Counted from the first letter of the stretch, positions 18,608 to 28,529 are shown. The stretch: DNA of 64,000 bases from Pseudomonadota bacterium (GCA_021847835.1 JAJZPR010000003.1:96495-160494); one strand, 5' to 3'. Notes: a model not told the origin generated them from the sequence alone. Numbers and translations are program-made.

Positions 18608-19993
18608 ATGCAGTTCAAATACCGTGCGGCGGCTGCGGCCGTTGCCGCGCTTTTTTCCGCGCCCGCCCTGGCCGTGTCGGATGCCGAATGGATGGCGCTG
18701 AAGGAGGAGATCGGTCAGATGAAGGCGGCCTACGAGGCGCGCATCGCCGAGCTGGAAAAGCGGGTGAAGGCGGCGGAAGCGAACCCCCCCGCCCCGGAGG
18801 GCGGGGCCATGCAGACCGAGGCGCGGACGGAGCGGCCCGGCCATTCATCCGGGGGCTTCAATCCGGATGTCTCGCTCATCCTGCAGGGCCGCTATGCGCA
18901 CATGGACGACGCGGGCGAGCGCCGCATCACCGGCTTCCTGCCTGCGGGCCACGAGGGCGGCGCGCTGCGCGGCTTTTCCATCGACCATACCGAACTGGTG
19001 ATGTCTGCGAGCGTGGACCGGCTGTTCAAGGGCTACGCCAACTTCGCCCTGGTCGATGAGGAAGTCGGCGTCGAGGAAGTCTGGTTCCAGACGCTGGGGC
19101 TGGGCAAGGGCTTCACGGTCAAGGGCGGCCGCTTCCTGTCGGCTTTGGGCTACCAGAACGAGCGGCATCCGCATGCCTGGGATTTCGCCGACAACAACCT
19201 GGTTTACAAGGCGCTGTTCGGCGAGGGCTACGCACAGGACGGCTTGCAGTTCAAATGGGTGGCGCCCAGCGATTTGTTCATCGAGCCGTTTGTCGAATTC
19301 GGACGCGGGTCGAATTTTCCCGGTGCCGACCGCAACGCAAACGGCGCCGGTTCGGTGGTGGCGGGTGTGCATGTGGGCGGCGACGCCGGCGTGTCCAACA
19401 GCTGGCGCGCGGGCGTTTCCTGGCTGGGCGCGAAGGCGCGCGACCGGGAGTTCGAGGGCCACGACGCGGCGGACGCGGAAGTGGCGGGCGCCTTCTCGGG
19501 CAGGTCGAAAACCTGGCTCGCGGATGTGGTGTGGAAATGGGCGCCGGACGGCGACGCGCGCGAACGCAACCTCAAGCTTGCCGCCGAGTATTTCGTGCGC
19601 AGGGAATCCGGCACGCTCGAATGCGACGACGCCGACGCGGCGAATCCGAGCGCCTGTGCCGGCGGCCTGAGCGGGCCGTACCGATCCAGCCAGTCCGGCC
19701 TTTATGCGCAGGCGGTGTACCAGTTCATGCCGCAATGGCGCGTGGGCTACCGCTACGACAGGCTGTGGCGCGGCGATGCCGACTTCAACGGCGCCGACAT
19801 CGGCGGCACGATCGCCTCGCTTGCCGATCACGATCCCACCCGGCACAGCCTGATGCTGGACTGGAGCCCGTCCGAGTTTTCGCGTTTGCGCCTGCAATAC
19901 AGCCGGGACAGGAGCATGCAGGACCAGGACGAGAACCAGTGGTTCGTCCAGTATGTCCACAGCCTCGGCGCCCATGGCGCGCACAAATTCTGA
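18608..19993 (+). CDS. Outer-membrane beta-barrel protein of a metal-uptake locus
   Basis: A 461-residue protein with a signal peptide (cut near ALA at about 21). A short coiled coil (ALKEEIGQMKAAYEARIAEL) follows, then a long region of alternating polar and aromatic residues typical of a porin barrel, ending in Phe (AHKF) as barrel proteins do. AAGGAG lies before the ATG. Similar proteins lie next to zinc ABC transporter genes in other proteobacteria (recalled, not searched). It may pass metal or a metal complex through the outer membrane. A long upstream extension of the frame lies inside the preceding gene and was rejected. Confidence 0.75.
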   Translation: MQFKYRAAAAAVAALFSAPALAVSDAEWMALKEEIGQMKAAYEARIAELEKRVKAAEANPPAPEGGAMQTEARTERPGHSSGGFNPDVSLILQGRYAHMDDAGERRITGFLPAGHEGGALRGFSIDHTELVMSASVDRLFKGYANFALVDEEVGVEEVWFQTLGLGKGFTVKGGRFLSALGYQNERHPHAWDFADNNLVYKALFGEGYAQDGLQFKWVAPSDLFIEPFVEFGRGSNFPGADRNANGAGSVVAGVHVGGDAGVSNSWRAGVSWLGAKARDREFEGHDAADAEVAGAFSGRSKTWLADVVWKWAPDGDARERNLKLAAEYFVRRESGTLECDDADAANPSACAGGLSGPYRSSQSGLYAQAVYQFMPQWRVGYRYDRLWRGDADFNGADIGGTIASLADHDPTRHSLMLDWSPSEFSRLRLQYSRDRSMQDQDENQWFVQYVHSLGAHGAHKF

Positions 19994-20002
19994 GGTGACG
20001 CG

Positions 20003-20905
20003 ATGAACGCAATGAAGCCATTCATCGTGCTGCTGGCCGTGCTGGCCGGCGCCCCGGCCCACGCCGCGCTCAAGGTCTTCGCCTGCGAGCCGGAGTGGGG
20101 GGCGCTGGCGCAGGAACTGGGCGGCGGGGAGGTCGAGGTCCATGTCGCCACCACCGCGAGGCAGGATCCCCATCACATCCAGGCGCGCCCCTCGCTGATC
20201 GCGAAAATGCGCCAGGCCGACCTCGTGATCTGCACGGGCGCCGAGCTGGAAGCAGGCTGGCTGCCGGTGCTGCTGGCCGAGTCCGGCAACGCGAGGGTGC
20301 AGCCCGGCCGGCCCGGCTATTTCGAGGCCGCCCGCCATGTCGGTCTGCTGGAAAAGCCCGTCCGGCTCGACCGCAGCGAGGGCGACGTGCACGCCGCGGG
20401 CAATCCGCACATCCAGCTGGATCCGCGCAACATCGCGCGGGTGGCCGATGCCCTGGCGAAAACCCTGGCGCAGCTGGATGCCGCCAATGCGGCCGAATAC
20501 CGGCGGCGCGGGCAGTCCTTCCAGGCCCGCTGGGCGCAGGCGATGAAAACCTGGGAAGCCAGGGCCGAGCCGCTGAGGGGCGTGCCGGTGGCGGTGCAGC
20601 ACAATGCCTTTCCCTATCTGGAGAACTGGCTGGGCTTGAAGCGTGTGGCGGTGCTGGAGTCCAAGCCGGGCGTAGCGCCGTCGGTTGCCCATCTGTCTTC
20701 GGTGCTGGACGGGCTGAAAACCCGTCCCGCGAAAATGGTGCTGCGCGCGGCCTATCAGTCGGAGCGGCCCGGCGCATGGCTTGCGCAACGCTCGGGGATC
20801 GCGGTGGCGGTGCTGCCGTTCACCGTGGGCGGCAGCACCGCTGCGAACGATCTTTACAGCCTGTTCGACGACACCATCGAACGCCTGCTGGGGGCCGCGA
20901 AGTGA
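20003..20905 (+). CDS. ZnuA-like metal ABC transporter substrate-binding protein
   Basis: A 300-residue periplasmic protein with a signal peptide ending at about AHA (residue 21). It belongs to the cluster A-I metal-binding family: the three histidine ligands are visible at His58 (DPHH), His136 (NPHIQLDP) and His200 (VQHNAF). The C-terminal acidic ligand common in manganese/zinc proteins is not evident; the region reads LPFTVGG. The long His/Asp loop of classical ZnuA is missing. GAGGTGA precedes the start. It is coupled to the permease gene by a four-base overlap. Confidence 0.85.
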   Translation: MNAMKPFIVLLAVLAGAPAHAALKVFACEPEWGALAQELGGGEVEVHVATTARQDPHHIQARPSLIAKMRQADLVICTGAELEAGWLPVLLAESGNARVQPGRPGYFEAARHVGLLEKPVRLDRSEGDVHAAGNPHIQLDPRNIARVADALAKTLAQLDAANAAEYRRRGQSFQARWAQAMKTWEARAEPLRGVPVAVQHNAFPYLENWLGLKRVAVLESKPGVAPSVAHLSSVLDGLKTRPAKMVLRAAYQSERPGAWLAQRSGIAVAVLPFTVGGSTAANDLYSLFDDTIERLLGAAK

Positions 20906-21684
20906 GCCCGCAGGCGGTGGATTTCGGCCTGATCGGCCCGGCATTCCTCGCCGGCCTGCTGATCCTGGCCACGCACGTGCCGCTGGGCCGCCAGGTGCTG
21001 GCGCGCGGCATCGTCTTCCTCGATCTCGCGGTGGCCCAGATGGCGGCGCTGGGGGTGATCGCCGCGCATTTCGCCGGTTTCGAGTCGGGCTGGGCGGTGC
21101 AGGCGTTTGCGGTCAGCACGGCTGTCGCCGGTGCGCTGCTGCTGCATCTGGCCGAGCGGCGCTGGCCGCAGACGCAGGAGGCGCTGATCGGCTCGGTCTT
21201 CGTGGTGGCCGCCAGCCTGGGCGTTTTGCTGCTGGCGCACGACCCGCACGGGGGCGAGGCGCTGCACGATCTGCTGGCCGGCCAGATCCTGTGGGTGGGC
21301 GGCCAGCAGCTTCTTGTGGCGGCGGGCGTCACGGCCGTTCTGGCCGCGCTGCTGCTGACGCCTTTCGGGCGCAGCGGCGCGGGTTTTTACCTGCTGTTCG
21401 CCTGCGCGGTGACGCTGTCGGTGCAGCTTGCCGGCGTGTTCCTGGTTTTCGCCAGCCTCATCGTGCCGGCGCTGTCGGTGCGGCGGCTCTTCGGCTCTCG
21501 CGCCCTGGCGGCCGGATGGGGCGTCGGGGCGCTGGGCTATGCGGCGGGCCTCGCCTTGTCCGCGCAGTTCGATTTGCCTTCCGGCGCGATCGTGGTATGC
21601 GCCATGGCTTTGGCCGCGCTGCTGTTTGCTGCAGGATTTATGCCGCTGTTTCGAGCGAAGAAGGAACGCTTGGGGATAAAATGA
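20902..21684 (+). CDS. ZnuB-like metal ABC transporter permease
   Basis: A 260-residue inner-membrane protein of the ABC-3 family with about eight hydrophobic helices. The region HDLLAGQILWVGGQQ matches the cytoplasmic coupling loop of ZnuB/MntB-type permeases. The GTG start overlaps the stop of the binding-protein gene (GTGA). No ABC ATPase gene lies on either side: the next gene is a TPR lipoprotein. The ATPase must come from elsewhere in the genome or be shared. The transported ion is most likely zinc, but manganese or iron cannot be excluded. Confidence 0.82.
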   Translation: MSPQAVDFGLIGPAFLAGLLILATHVPLGRQVLARGIVFLDLAVAQMAALGVIAAHFAGFESGWAVQAFAVSTAVAGALLLHLAERRWPQTQEALIGSVFVVAASLGVLLLAHDPHGGEALHDLLAGQILWVGGQQLLVAAGVTAVLAALLLTPFGRSGAGFYLLFACAVTLSVQLAGVFLVFASLIVPALSVRRLFGSRALAAGWGVGALGYAAGLALSAQFDLPSGAIVVCAMALAALLFAAGFMPLFRAKKERLGIK

Positions 21685-21715
21685 TCCAACAATGAGCTGA
21701 TTCGATGGAAACGCC

Positions 21716-23458
21716 ATGCCTCGCCTGACCCTTTCGCTCCTCCTGTCCGCGCTGATCCTGTCCGGCTGCGCACAACTCCAGCTTGGCGCCGCGCCCGGCA
21801 AGCAGGAGGCCGCGCCGCCACCCGCAGACGGCCAGGCCAAGGCGCTCGAAGAAGATGCGGAAGCCAGGCTCCCGGGCGTGCCGCTGACCGACGATCTGCT
21901 GTTCCGGTTCCTGCTCGCGGAGATTGCCGGCCAGCGCGGCATGCTGAGCCAGGCCAAGGAAACCTATGTCGAGCTGGCGCGCAAGACGCGCGATCCGCGC
22001 GTGGTCAGGCGCGCCGCGGAAGTGGCGCTCTACAGCCGCGATCACGAAGCCGCGCTGGAACTCGGCCGGCTGTGGGTGGAACTGGAGCCGGATTCCGTCC
22101 GCGCGCAACAAACTCTGGTCGTCATGCTGGTTGCGCAGGGCAAGATCGACGAGGCGGCGCCCCACCTGGAAAAAATGCTGAGCGGCCCGGACCTGGGCTC
22201 GAGTTTCATGCATTTGCCGGCGCTGTTTGCCAAAACGCGCGACACCGCCGCCGCGCACAGGGTGGTGAAAGCGATCGTGCAAAGGCATTCCGATCTGCCC
22301 GAGGCGCACTATGCCCTGGCGCATGTCGCGTTGCAGGCAGGATTTGCGGATGAAGCGATGGCGGCGCTCAAGCAGGCCGACAGCCTGAAGCCGGGCTGGG
22401 AGCCGGCCGCCCTGCTGCGCGCGCAGATACTGGCGAAATCCTCGCGCGCCGAGGCCATGAAGTTTTTTGACGACTTCCTTGCCAGGCATCCGCAGGCACA
22501 GGACGTGAGGCTGGCCTATGCGCGCATGCTGGTGGGCGCCAATCAGTTTGGCGAGGCGCACAAACAGTTCGTCCGGCTTGCGACCGAACTGCCGGACAGC
22601 GGGGAAATCGCCATGGCCGCAGGCATGTTGTCGTTGCAGATGGGCAGGCTCGACGATGCGGAAACCCATCTGAGCCGCGCTCTGGAACTGGGCCAGGAAG
22701 ACGGCGGCGCGGTGCGCTTCTACCTGGGGCAGGCCGCCGAGGAACGCAAAGACTTCGAACTGGCCGAGAACCGTTATCTTTCGATCAGCGGCGGCGAGCA
22801 CCTGGTCGCTTCTCGCGCCCGTCTGGCCGGGATGCTGGCGCGCCAGGGCAGGTTTGATGAGGCGCGCGCCGTGCTCAAGGCGGTTGCGCCGGCCAACGAA
22901 GTGCAGGAAGTCCAGCTGATCCAGGCCGAGGCCGACCTGCTGCGCGAAGCGAAGGATTATGCAGGGGTATTCGCGCTGCTGGACGCCGCGATCATGAAGC
23001 GCCCGGATCATGTCGACCTGCTCTATGACCATGCCATGGCGGCGGAGAAGCTGAACAAACTGGACGTGCTGGAGACGGATTTGCGCAAGGTCATCAGGCT
23101 CAAGCCGGATTACGCGCACGCCTACAACGCCCTGGGCTACACCCTGGTCGAGAAGACCGACCGCCTGGACGAAGCCGCCGAGCTGCTCGACAAGGCGATC
23201 TCGCTGGCGCCGGAGGACCCGTTCATCCTGGACAGCGTGGGTTGGCTGCATTACCGCAAGGGCAATCTCGACCGCGCGCGCGAGTTTCTCGACCGCGCCT
23301 GGCGCCTGCGCCAGGACCCGGAAATCGCCGCCCACCTGGGCGAGGTGCTGTGGGTGCGAGGCAGCCGCGAAGAGGCCTCCCGCCTCTGGCAGGGTGCGCT
23401 GCAAAGCCATCCCGGGAACGAAGCCCTGATCGACATACTGAAAAAATTCAAGCCTTGA
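21716..23458 (+). CDS. Tetratricopeptide-repeat lipoprotein
   Basis: A 580-residue protein with a lipoprotein signal (LSGC at about residues 15-18) and many tandem helical repeats of the TPR type. The clearest are near the C-terminus (AYNALGYTLVEKTDRLDEA and DSVGWLHYRKGNLDRAREF). It precedes lolB, a position where betaproteobacteria commonly have a TPR protein of unknown function. It probably acts as a protein-interaction scaffold at the envelope. No enzymatic motif is visible. Confidence 0.85.
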   Translation: MPRLTLSLLLSALILSGCAQLQLGAAPGKQEAAPPPADGQAKALEEDAEARLPGVPLTDDLLFRFLLAEIAGQRGMLSQAKETYVELARKTRDPRVVRRAAEVALYSRDHEAALELGRLWVELEPDSVRAQQTLVVMLVAQGKIDEAAPHLEKMLSGPDLGSSFMHLPALFAKTRDTAAAHRVVKAIVQRHSDLPEAHYALAHVALQAGFADEAMAALKQADSLKPGWEPAALLRAQILAKSSRAEAMKFFDDFLARHPQAQDVRLAYARMLVGANQFGEAHKQFVRLATELPDSGEIAMAAGMLSLQMGRLDDAETHLSRALELGQEDGGAVRFYLGQAAEERKDFELAENRYLSISGGEHLVASRARLAGMLARQGRFDEARAVLKAVAPANEVQEVQLIQAEADLLREAKDYAGVFALLDAAIMKRPDHVDLLYDHAMAAEKLNKLDVLETDLRKVIRLKPDYAHAYNALGYTLVEKTDRLDEAAELLDKAISLAPEDPFILDSVGWLHYRKGNLDRAREFLDRAWRLRQDPEIAAHLGEVLWVRGSREEASRLWQGALQSHPGNEALIDILKKFKP

Positions 23459-23501
23459 GCATCGCCGCATCGATCTGCGGCGGCATCGGAGCCGTTTCCC
23501 C

Positions 23502-24059
23502 ATGCGCCTGACGTTCGCCGCCGCCCTGCTGCTCCTGCTGCACGCCTGCGCCGCCCTGCCGCCGCCCGCTGCGCAGCCCTCCGCGCCGCCGGCCGGCGTG
23601 CTGCAGGCATTCGCCCTGCAGGGCAGAGTGTCGGTGCAGTATGGCGAGCAGTCTTTGTCCGGGCAGTTGAACTGGCGGGCGGACGCGGCGGGCGACGAGG
23701 TTCTGCTGTCGTCTCCGCTGGGCCAGGGGCTGGCCAGCATCAGCCGCGATGCGCGCGGCGTGAGGCTGGTCAGGCCGGGCGAGCCGGCGGTCGTGGCGGA
23801 AAACGTGGAGATGCTGACGCAGTCCGAACTGGGGTTCAGGCTGCCGCTGTCGGGCCTGCGCTACTGGATCCAGGCGAAGCCCGACCCGGCGCGCGCGAGC
23901 CAAGTGCGCCGCAATGCGGCCGGAGGGGTGGAACACATTGCCCAGGATGGCTGGAAGATCGACTACCTGCAATTTCACGAAAATCGCCCCAGGAAAATGC
24001 GTGTGGCGCGCGAGGGCCTGGAAATCCGCCTGGTGATCGACGAATGGCGGGCGAACTGA
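23502..24059 (+). CDS. lolB: Outer-membrane lipoprotein receptor LolB
   Basis: A 185-residue lipoprotein with lipobox LHAC at about residues 13-16. The mature part contains FALQGRVSVQYGEQSLSGQLNW, the usual first strands of LolB, and LRYWIQAKPDP, the conserved region near the hydrophobic cavity. It receives lipoproteins from LolA and inserts them in the outer membrane. It overlaps ispE by 16 bases, the standard lolB-ispE arrangement. Confidence 0.92.
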   Translation: MRLTFAAALLLLLHACAALPPPAAQPSAPPAGVLQAFALQGRVSVQYGEQSLSGQLNWRADAAGDEVLLSSPLGQGLASISRDARGVRLVRPGEPAVVAENVEMLTQSELGFRLPLSGLRYWIQAKPDPARASQVRRNAAGGVEHIAQDGWKIDYLQFHENRPRKMRVAREGLEIRLVIDEWRAN

Positions 24060-24919
24060 AACCCTTTCCGGCGCCCGCCAAGCTCAACCTGTTCCTGCAC
24101 GTGACCGGCCGCCGCGCGGACGGCTATCACCTGCTGCAATCGGTGTTCCGTTTCATCGACCATGGCGACACGGTCTGGCTGGGGGTGCGAAAAGACGGTC
24201 AAGTCCGCCGGCTGGAAGACATTCCCGGCGTGCCCGAGGAACAGGACCTGACGGTGCGCGCCGCGAAATTGCTCCAGCAGGAAACCGGTTGCCCGCTTGG
24301 CGCGGACATCCGCCTGGAAAAACGTCTGCCCATGGGCGGCGGCTTGGGCGGCGGCTCCTCGGACGCGGCCACCGTGCTGCTCGCGCTGAATCGCCTGTGG
24401 GGCCTGGATTTGCCGAGATCGCGCTTGCAGGAGCTGGCCTTGCAATTGGGCGCGGACGTGCCGGTGTTCGTGTTCGGCCAATCGGCATTTGCCGAGGGCG
24501 TGGGCGAGAAACTGGCGCCGATTGTCCTGCCGCCGGCCTGGTATGTGGTGCTGACCCCCCCCGTTTCGGTGGCCACGGCAGTGGTATTTGCTGCGCCGGA
24601 ATTGACACGGAACACGCCTCCGATCAAAATAGCGGACTTTCTTTCCGGCGTCGTCCGCCAAGGTTTTTTTTCGTGCCAGGATGGCTGGCGCAATGATCTG
24701 CAAGCGGTGGCGGAAAAGAAATATCCCGAGGTGGCGCGCCATCTGGACTGGCTTGGCAGGTTCGGCAATGCGCGCATGACGGGTTCCGGTGCATGCGTTT
24801 TCCTGGCGGTCGAAGACGAAGCCGGGGCGCGCGCGACATTGCAGGAACTGCCTCGGGATATGCAGGGTTTTGTTGCCCGCGGGCTCGACAGGCATCCGTT
24901 GTTCGAGCTTGCAGGCTGA
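24044..24919 (+). CDS. ispE: 4-diphosphocytidyl-2-C-methyl-D-erythritol kinase
   Basis: A 291-residue GHMP kinase of the methylerythritol phosphate pathway to isoprenoids. The N-terminal PAPAKLNLFLHV carries the catalytic Lys13. The ATP loop is PMGGGLGGGSSDAA, LGADVPVF carries the catalytic Asp, and the third GHMP motif is MTGSGACVFL. It phosphorylates the 2-hydroxyl of CDP-methylerythritol. Four bases after it begins tRNA-Gln, so the two may share a transcript. Confidence 0.96.
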   Translation: MAGELKPFPAPAKLNLFLHVTGRRADGYHLLQSVFRFIDHGDTVWLGVRKDGQVRRLEDIPGVPEEQDLTVRAAKLLQQETGCPLGADIRLEKRLPMGGGLGGGSSDAATVLLALNRLWGLDLPRSRLQELALQLGADVPVFVFGQSAFAEGVGEKLAPIVLPPAWYVVLTPPVSVATAVVFAAPELTRNTPPIKIADFLSGVVRQGFFSCQDGWRNDLQAVAEKKYPEVARHLDWLGRFGNARMTGSGACVFLAVEDEAGARATLQELPRDMQGFVARGLDRHPLFELAG

Positions 24920-24923
24920 CTGC

Positions 24924-24998
24924 AGGGGAGTCGCCAAGTGGTAAGGCATCGGATTTTGATTCCGACATTCGCAGGTTCGATCCCTGCCTCCCCTGCCA
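24924..24998 (+). tRNA. tRNA-Gln(UUG)
   Basis: The cloverleaf folds with a 7-bp acceptor stem (AGGGGAG/CTCCCCT) and a T arm of GCAGG-TTCGATC-CCTGC. The anticodon TTG is at 24956-24958 and CCA is encoded. It lies between ispE and prs, as in other betaproteobacteria. Confidence 0.97.
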
Positions 24999-25009
24999 TT
25001 TAATCGTGA

Positions 25010-25053
25010 GAAATAGCCGCGCGGGATGACTGCTGCGGCTATTTCGTTTTTTT
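25010..25053 (+). terminator. Intrinsic terminator after tRNA-Gln
   Basis: An 11-bp perfect stem, GAAATAGCCGC/GCGGCTATTTC, encloses a 14-base loop. Seven T follow one base later. It ends 16 bases before the prs start codon, so prs must rely on readthrough or on a promoter inside this segment. Confidence 0.85.
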
Positions 25054-25069
25054 GCTTTCGGGGTGCGCC

Positions 25070-26020
25070 GTGCCGTTCGACAGTCTGATGGTGTTTACCG
25101 GCAATGCCAATCCGCGCCTTGCGGAGGACGTGGCGCGCCACATGAACATCCGCCTCGGCAAGGCCAAGGTGGGGCGCTTTTCCGACGGCGAGGTCGCGGT
25201 CGAGGTCCTGGAAAACGTGCGCGGCAAGGATGTGTTCATCCTGCAGTCCACCTGCAATCCGACCAATGACAACCTGATGGAAATCATGGTCATGGCCGAT
25301 GCCCTGCGTCGCGCCTCGGCTGGCCGCATCACCGCCGCGATCCCCTATTACGGCTATGCGCGCCAGGACCGCCGCACGCGTTCGGCGCGGGTGGCGATCA
25401 CGGCCAAGGTGGTGGCCAACATGCTGCAGAGCGTGGGGGTGGACCGCGTGCTGACCATGGACCTGCACTCGGACCAGATCCAGGGCTTCTTCGACATTCC
25501 GGTGGACAACATCTACTCCAGCCCCATCCTGCTGGGGGACATCTGGAGACACGACTATCCGGACCTCATCGTCGTGTCCCCCGATGTCGGCGGCGTGGTG
25601 CGCGCGCGCGCCATCGCCAAGCGCCTGGAATGCGAACTGGCCATCATCGACAAGCGCCGCCCGAAACCGAACGAGGCCAAGGTGATGAACATCATCGGCG
25701 ACATCAAGGGCCGCAGCTGCATCATCATGGACGACATGGTGGACACCGCCGGCACCCTGTGCGAAGCCGCGCAGGCGCTGAAGGACGGCGGCGCGGCACG
25801 GGTCATGGCCTACTGCACGCACGCGGTGCTGTCGGGGCAGGCGGTGGCGCGCATCACCGGCTCCGCGCTGGACGAACTGGTGGTGACCGACACCATCCCG
25901 CTCAGGGACGATGCGCGCGCCTGCGGCAAGATACGGCAGTTGTCGATCGCCGGGCTGATGGCGGAAACCATCCGCCGCATCAGCAACGAGGATTCCGTGA
26001 GCTCGCTCTTCATCGAGTGA
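25070..26020 (+). CDS. prs: Ribose-phosphate pyrophosphokinase
   Basis: A 316-residue PRPP synthetase. The N-terminus reads (GTG)[14 protein letters not shown], and this GTG gives the family's normal length; a downstream ATG would trim seven residues, and the frame upstream runs into a terminator. Motifs seen are [10 protein letters not shown] (ATP loop), [16 protein letters not shown] metal/ATP region (as [12 protein letters not shown]), and the PRPP loop DDMVDTAGT. It makes PRPP for nucleotides, histidine and tryptophan. rplY follows 96 bases later. Confidence 0.96.
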   Translation: MPFDSLMVFTGNANPRLAEDVARHMNIRLGKAKVGRFSDGEVAVEVLENVRGKDVFILQSTCNPTNDNLMEIMVMADALRRASAGRITAAIPYYGYARQDRRTRSARVAITAKVVANMLQSVGVDRVLTMDLHSDQIQGFFDIPVDNIYSSPILLGDIWRHDYPDLIVVSPDVGGVVRARAIAKRLECELAIIDKRRPKPNEAKVMNIIGDIKGRSCIIMDDMVDTAGTLCEAAQALKDGGAARVMAYCTHAVLSGQAVARITGSALDELVVTDTIPLRDDARACGKIRQLSIAGLMAETIRRISNEDSVSSLFIE

Positions 26021-26116
26021 GCTTGAAAAACCCGCGCGCCGGCCGGAAGCGGCGTGCAGGGTTCAATTAGGTGCTTCCGGCTCCTGGTCGCGGGAGTAAG
26101 TTTGAGGTAATGAAAA

Positions 26117-26740
26117 ATGCAAATCGAAGTCATCGCCCAGAAGCGTGACGTGCAGGGCACGGGTGCGAGCCGCCGCCTGCGTCACGCCGGCTTTGTGCCG
26201 GGCATCGTGTACGGCGGCAACAAGGCGCCGCTCGCCATCCAGCTGGATCACAACGCGCTGTATCACGCGCTGCGCAAGGAGGCCTTCCATTCCTCCGTGC
26301 TGAACCTGAAAGTCGGTGACGTGACCGAAATGGCGCTGCTGCGCGACGTGCAGATGCACGCCTACAAGCCGCTGATCCTGCACGTGGATTTCCAGCGCAT
26401 CGACGCCAACCACAAGATCCACGTCAAGGTGCCGCTGCACTTCGTCAACGAAGACGTCGCCCCCGGCGTGAAGCTGGCCCACGGCCTGGTCAACCACGTC
26501 ATGACCGAAGTCGACGTGGCCTGCCTGCCCGGCAACCTGCCCGAGTTCATCGAAGTGGATCTGGCCAATCTGGAAAGCGGCCATTCCATCCACGTCAACG
26601 ACCTCAAGCTGCCTGCCGGTGTCGAGCCGGTTGCGCACCTCAAGGCGGAAAACCCCGCCGTGGTCGGCATCACCCCGCCCAAGGGCGGCGCAGTTGCCGA
26701 GGAAGAGGCGCCTGCCGCCCCCGAGGCTCCGGCTGCCTGA
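26117..26740 (+). CDS. rplY: Large ribosomal subunit protein bL25 (CTC family)
   Basis: A 207-residue two-domain L25/TL5/CTC protein. The N-terminal 5S rRNA-binding domain includes [19 protein letters not shown]. The C-terminal beta domain runs from about residue 95 and ends in a low-complexity Ala/Glu/Pro tail ([13 protein letters not shown]). TGAGGTAA lies upstream of the start. It sits between prs and pth, the classic order. Confidence 0.95.
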   Translation: MQIEVIAQKRDVQGTGASRRLRHAGFVPGIVYGGNKAPLAIQLDHNALYHALRKEAFHSSVLNLKVGDVTEMALLRDVQMHAYKPLILHVDFQRIDANHKIHVKVPLHFVNEDVAPGVKLAHGLVNHVMTEVDVACLPGNLPEFIEVDLANLESGHSIHVNDLKLPAGVEPVAHLKAENPAVVGITPPKGGAVAEEEAPAAPEAPAA

Positions 26741-26756
26741 TACGGCGAATGACGCC

Positions 26757-26795
26757 ATGCCCACCCGCGATTTTCTTCGCGGCGTGGGCATTTTT
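26757..26795 (+). terminator. Intrinsic terminator after rplY
   Basis: ATGCCCAC pairs with GTGGGCAT, an inner CCGCG/CGCGG extends the hairpin, and five T close it. It ends nine bases before the pth start codon. Confidence 0.85.
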
Positions 26796-26804
26796 GTTTG
26801 AGCC

Positions 26805-27389
26805 ATGCATCCGCTACGCCTGATCGTCGGCCTGGGCAACCCGGGCGCGCAATACGAAGACACTCGCCACAACGCCGGTTTCTGGTGGCTGGAGGCGCTC
26901 GCGCGCAGGCTGGGCGTGTCGTTGCGCAACGAGCCAAAATTCCACGGGCGGGTCGGCAAGCTGGCTTCCGGGGAGGGCGACATCTGGCTGCTCTGCCCCG
27001 ACACGTTCATGAACCTGTCCGGCAAGTCGGTCGCGGCGCTGGCCAGGTTTTACAAGATTCCGCCCGAGTCCATCCTGGTGGCGCACGACGAGCTGGACCT
27101 GCCGCCCGGCACGGCCAGGCTCAAGCAGGGCGGCGGGCACGGCGGGCAGAACGGCCTCAAGGACATCCATGTTCAGTTGGGCTCTTCCAATTACTGGCGC
27201 CTGCGCATCGGCATCGGCCATCCCGGCTCGAAGGAAGCGGTCGTGGGCTACGTGCTCGGCAAGCCGCAGGCGCCCGAGCGCGAAAGCATGCTGGCTGCGA
27301 TCGACGCCGCGCTGGATGTCTGGCCGGAACTCGCGGCGGGCAATTTCGCCGCGGCGCAACTGAAATTACATACGGTGGCAAAAAAATGA
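26805..27389 (+). CDS. pth: Peptidyl-tRNA hydrolase
   Basis: A 194-residue Pth protein. [18 protein letters not shown] at residues 9-26 holds Asn12 and the catalytic His22. HDELDLPPG and [12 protein letters not shown] are the other active-site segments. It releases peptides from drop-off peptidyl-tRNA. The start lies directly after the rplY terminator with little sign of a Shine-Dalgarno sequence. It is coupled to ychF by a four-base overlap. Confidence 0.96.
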   Translation: MHPLRLIVGLGNPGAQYEDTRHNAGFWWLEALARRLGVSLRNEPKFHGRVGKLASGEGDIWLLCPDTFMNLSGKSVAALARFYKIPPESILVAHDELDLPPGTARLKQGGGHGGQNGLKDIHVQLGSSNYWRLRIGIGHPGSKEAVVGYVLGKPQAPERESMLAAIDAALDVWPELAAGNFAAAQLKLHTVAKK

Positions 27390-28477
27390 GTCTGAAATGC
27401 GGCATCGTCGGCCTGCCCAACGTCGGCAAGTCCACGCTTTTCAACGCCCTGACCCAGGCGGGGATCGCGGCGGAAAACTATCCTTTCTGCACCATCGAGC
27501 CGAACACCGGCGTGGTCGAGGTGCCCGATCCGCGCCTGGCCCAATTGGCTGAAATCGTGAAGCCCGAGCGGGTGGTGCCCGCGATCGTCGAGTTCGTCGA
27601 CATCGCCGGCCTGGTCGCGGGCGCTTCCAAGGGCGAGGGCCTGGGCAACCAGTTCCTCGCCAACATCCGCGAAACCGACGCCATCTGCCACGTGGTGCGC
27701 TGCTTCCAGAACGACAACGTGATTCACGTCGCCGGCAAGGTGGATCCCCTGTCGGACGTGGAAACCATCGCCACCGAACTGGCGCTGGCCGATCTGGCGA
27801 GCGCCGAAAAGGCATTGGCGCGTTATGAAAAGCCGGCACGCGCCGGCGACAAGGAAGCGCAGAAAATGGTGGCGGCGCTGAAGCCGGTCATCGCCGCGCT
27901 GAACGAAGGCCGCCCGGCCCGCGCCGCCGGCCTCGACGAGGACGCCATGGCCGCCCTGAAGCCGCTGTGCCTGATGACGGTGAAGCCCACCCTGTACGTC
28001 GCCAACGTCAGCGAGGACGGTTTTCACGACAACCCCATGCTCGACGCGCTCAAGGCCCATGCGGCCAAGGAAAACGCGCCGGTGGTGCCGGTGTGTGCCG
28101 CGCTGGAGGCCGAACTGCAGGAGTTGTCCCCCGAAGAGCGCGTGGAATACCTCAAGGAGCTGGGCTGGGACGAGCCGGGCCTGAACCGCCTGATTCGCGC
28201 CGCCTACGAGCTTCTGGGCCTGCAAACCTATTTCACCGCCGGGGTCAAGGAAGTGCGCGCCTGGACCATCCACAAGGGCGACACCGCGCCCAGGGCCGCC
28301 GGCGTCATCCATACGGATTTCGAGCGCGGTTTCATCCGCGCGCAGACCATTTCATACGAGGATTTCATCGCCTGCAAGGGCGAGCAGGGGGCCAAGGAGG
28401 CCGGCAAAATGCGCTCGGAGGGCAAGGAATACGTGGTCAGGGATGGGGATGTGATGAATTTCCTCTTCAATGTCTGA
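27386..28477 (+). CDS. ychF: Redox-responsive ATPase YchF (Obg/Ola1 family)
   Basis: A 363-residue TRAFAC NTPase. The P-loop GLPNVGKST is at residues 9-17, [16 protein letters not shown] is G3, and the G4 region is NVSED in place of NKxD, which gives ATP preference in this family. The C-terminal TGS domain contains [15 protein letters not shown] and [12 protein letters not shown]. It associates with ribosomes and stress responses. The ATGA overlap with pth fixes the start; a longer open frame over pth is spurious. Confidence 0.96.
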   Translation: MSLKCGIVGLPNVGKSTLFNALTQAGIAAENYPFCTIEPNTGVVEVPDPRLAQLAEIVKPERVVPAIVEFVDIAGLVAGASKGEGLGNQFLANIRETDAICHVVRCFQNDNVIHVAGKVDPLSDVETIATELALADLASAEKALARYEKPARAGDKEAQKMVAALKPVIAALNEGRPARAAGLDEDAMAALKPLCLMTVKPTLYVANVSEDGFHDNPMLDALKAHAAKENAPVVPVCAALEAELQELSPEERVEYLKELGWDEPGLNRLIRAAYELLGLQTYFTAGVKEVRAWTIHKGDTAPRAAGVIHTDFERGFIRAQTISYEDFIACKGEQGAKEAGKMRSEGKEYVVRDGDVMNFLFNV

Positions 28478-28486
28478 CTTTGGTGT

Positions 28487-28515
28487 TTGACAGAAGTCCT
28501 TGAAAACAACATAAT
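28487..28515 (+). promoter_or_regulatory. Sigma-70 promoter of the tRNA-Tyr/Gly/Thr-tuf operon
   Basis: TTGACA and CATAAT are spaced by 17 bases, followed directly by the GC-rich discriminator CTCGCGTTTCG. tRNA-Tyr begins 15 bases after the -10. Confidence 0.85.
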
Positions 28516-28529
28516 CTCGCGTTTCGTTC

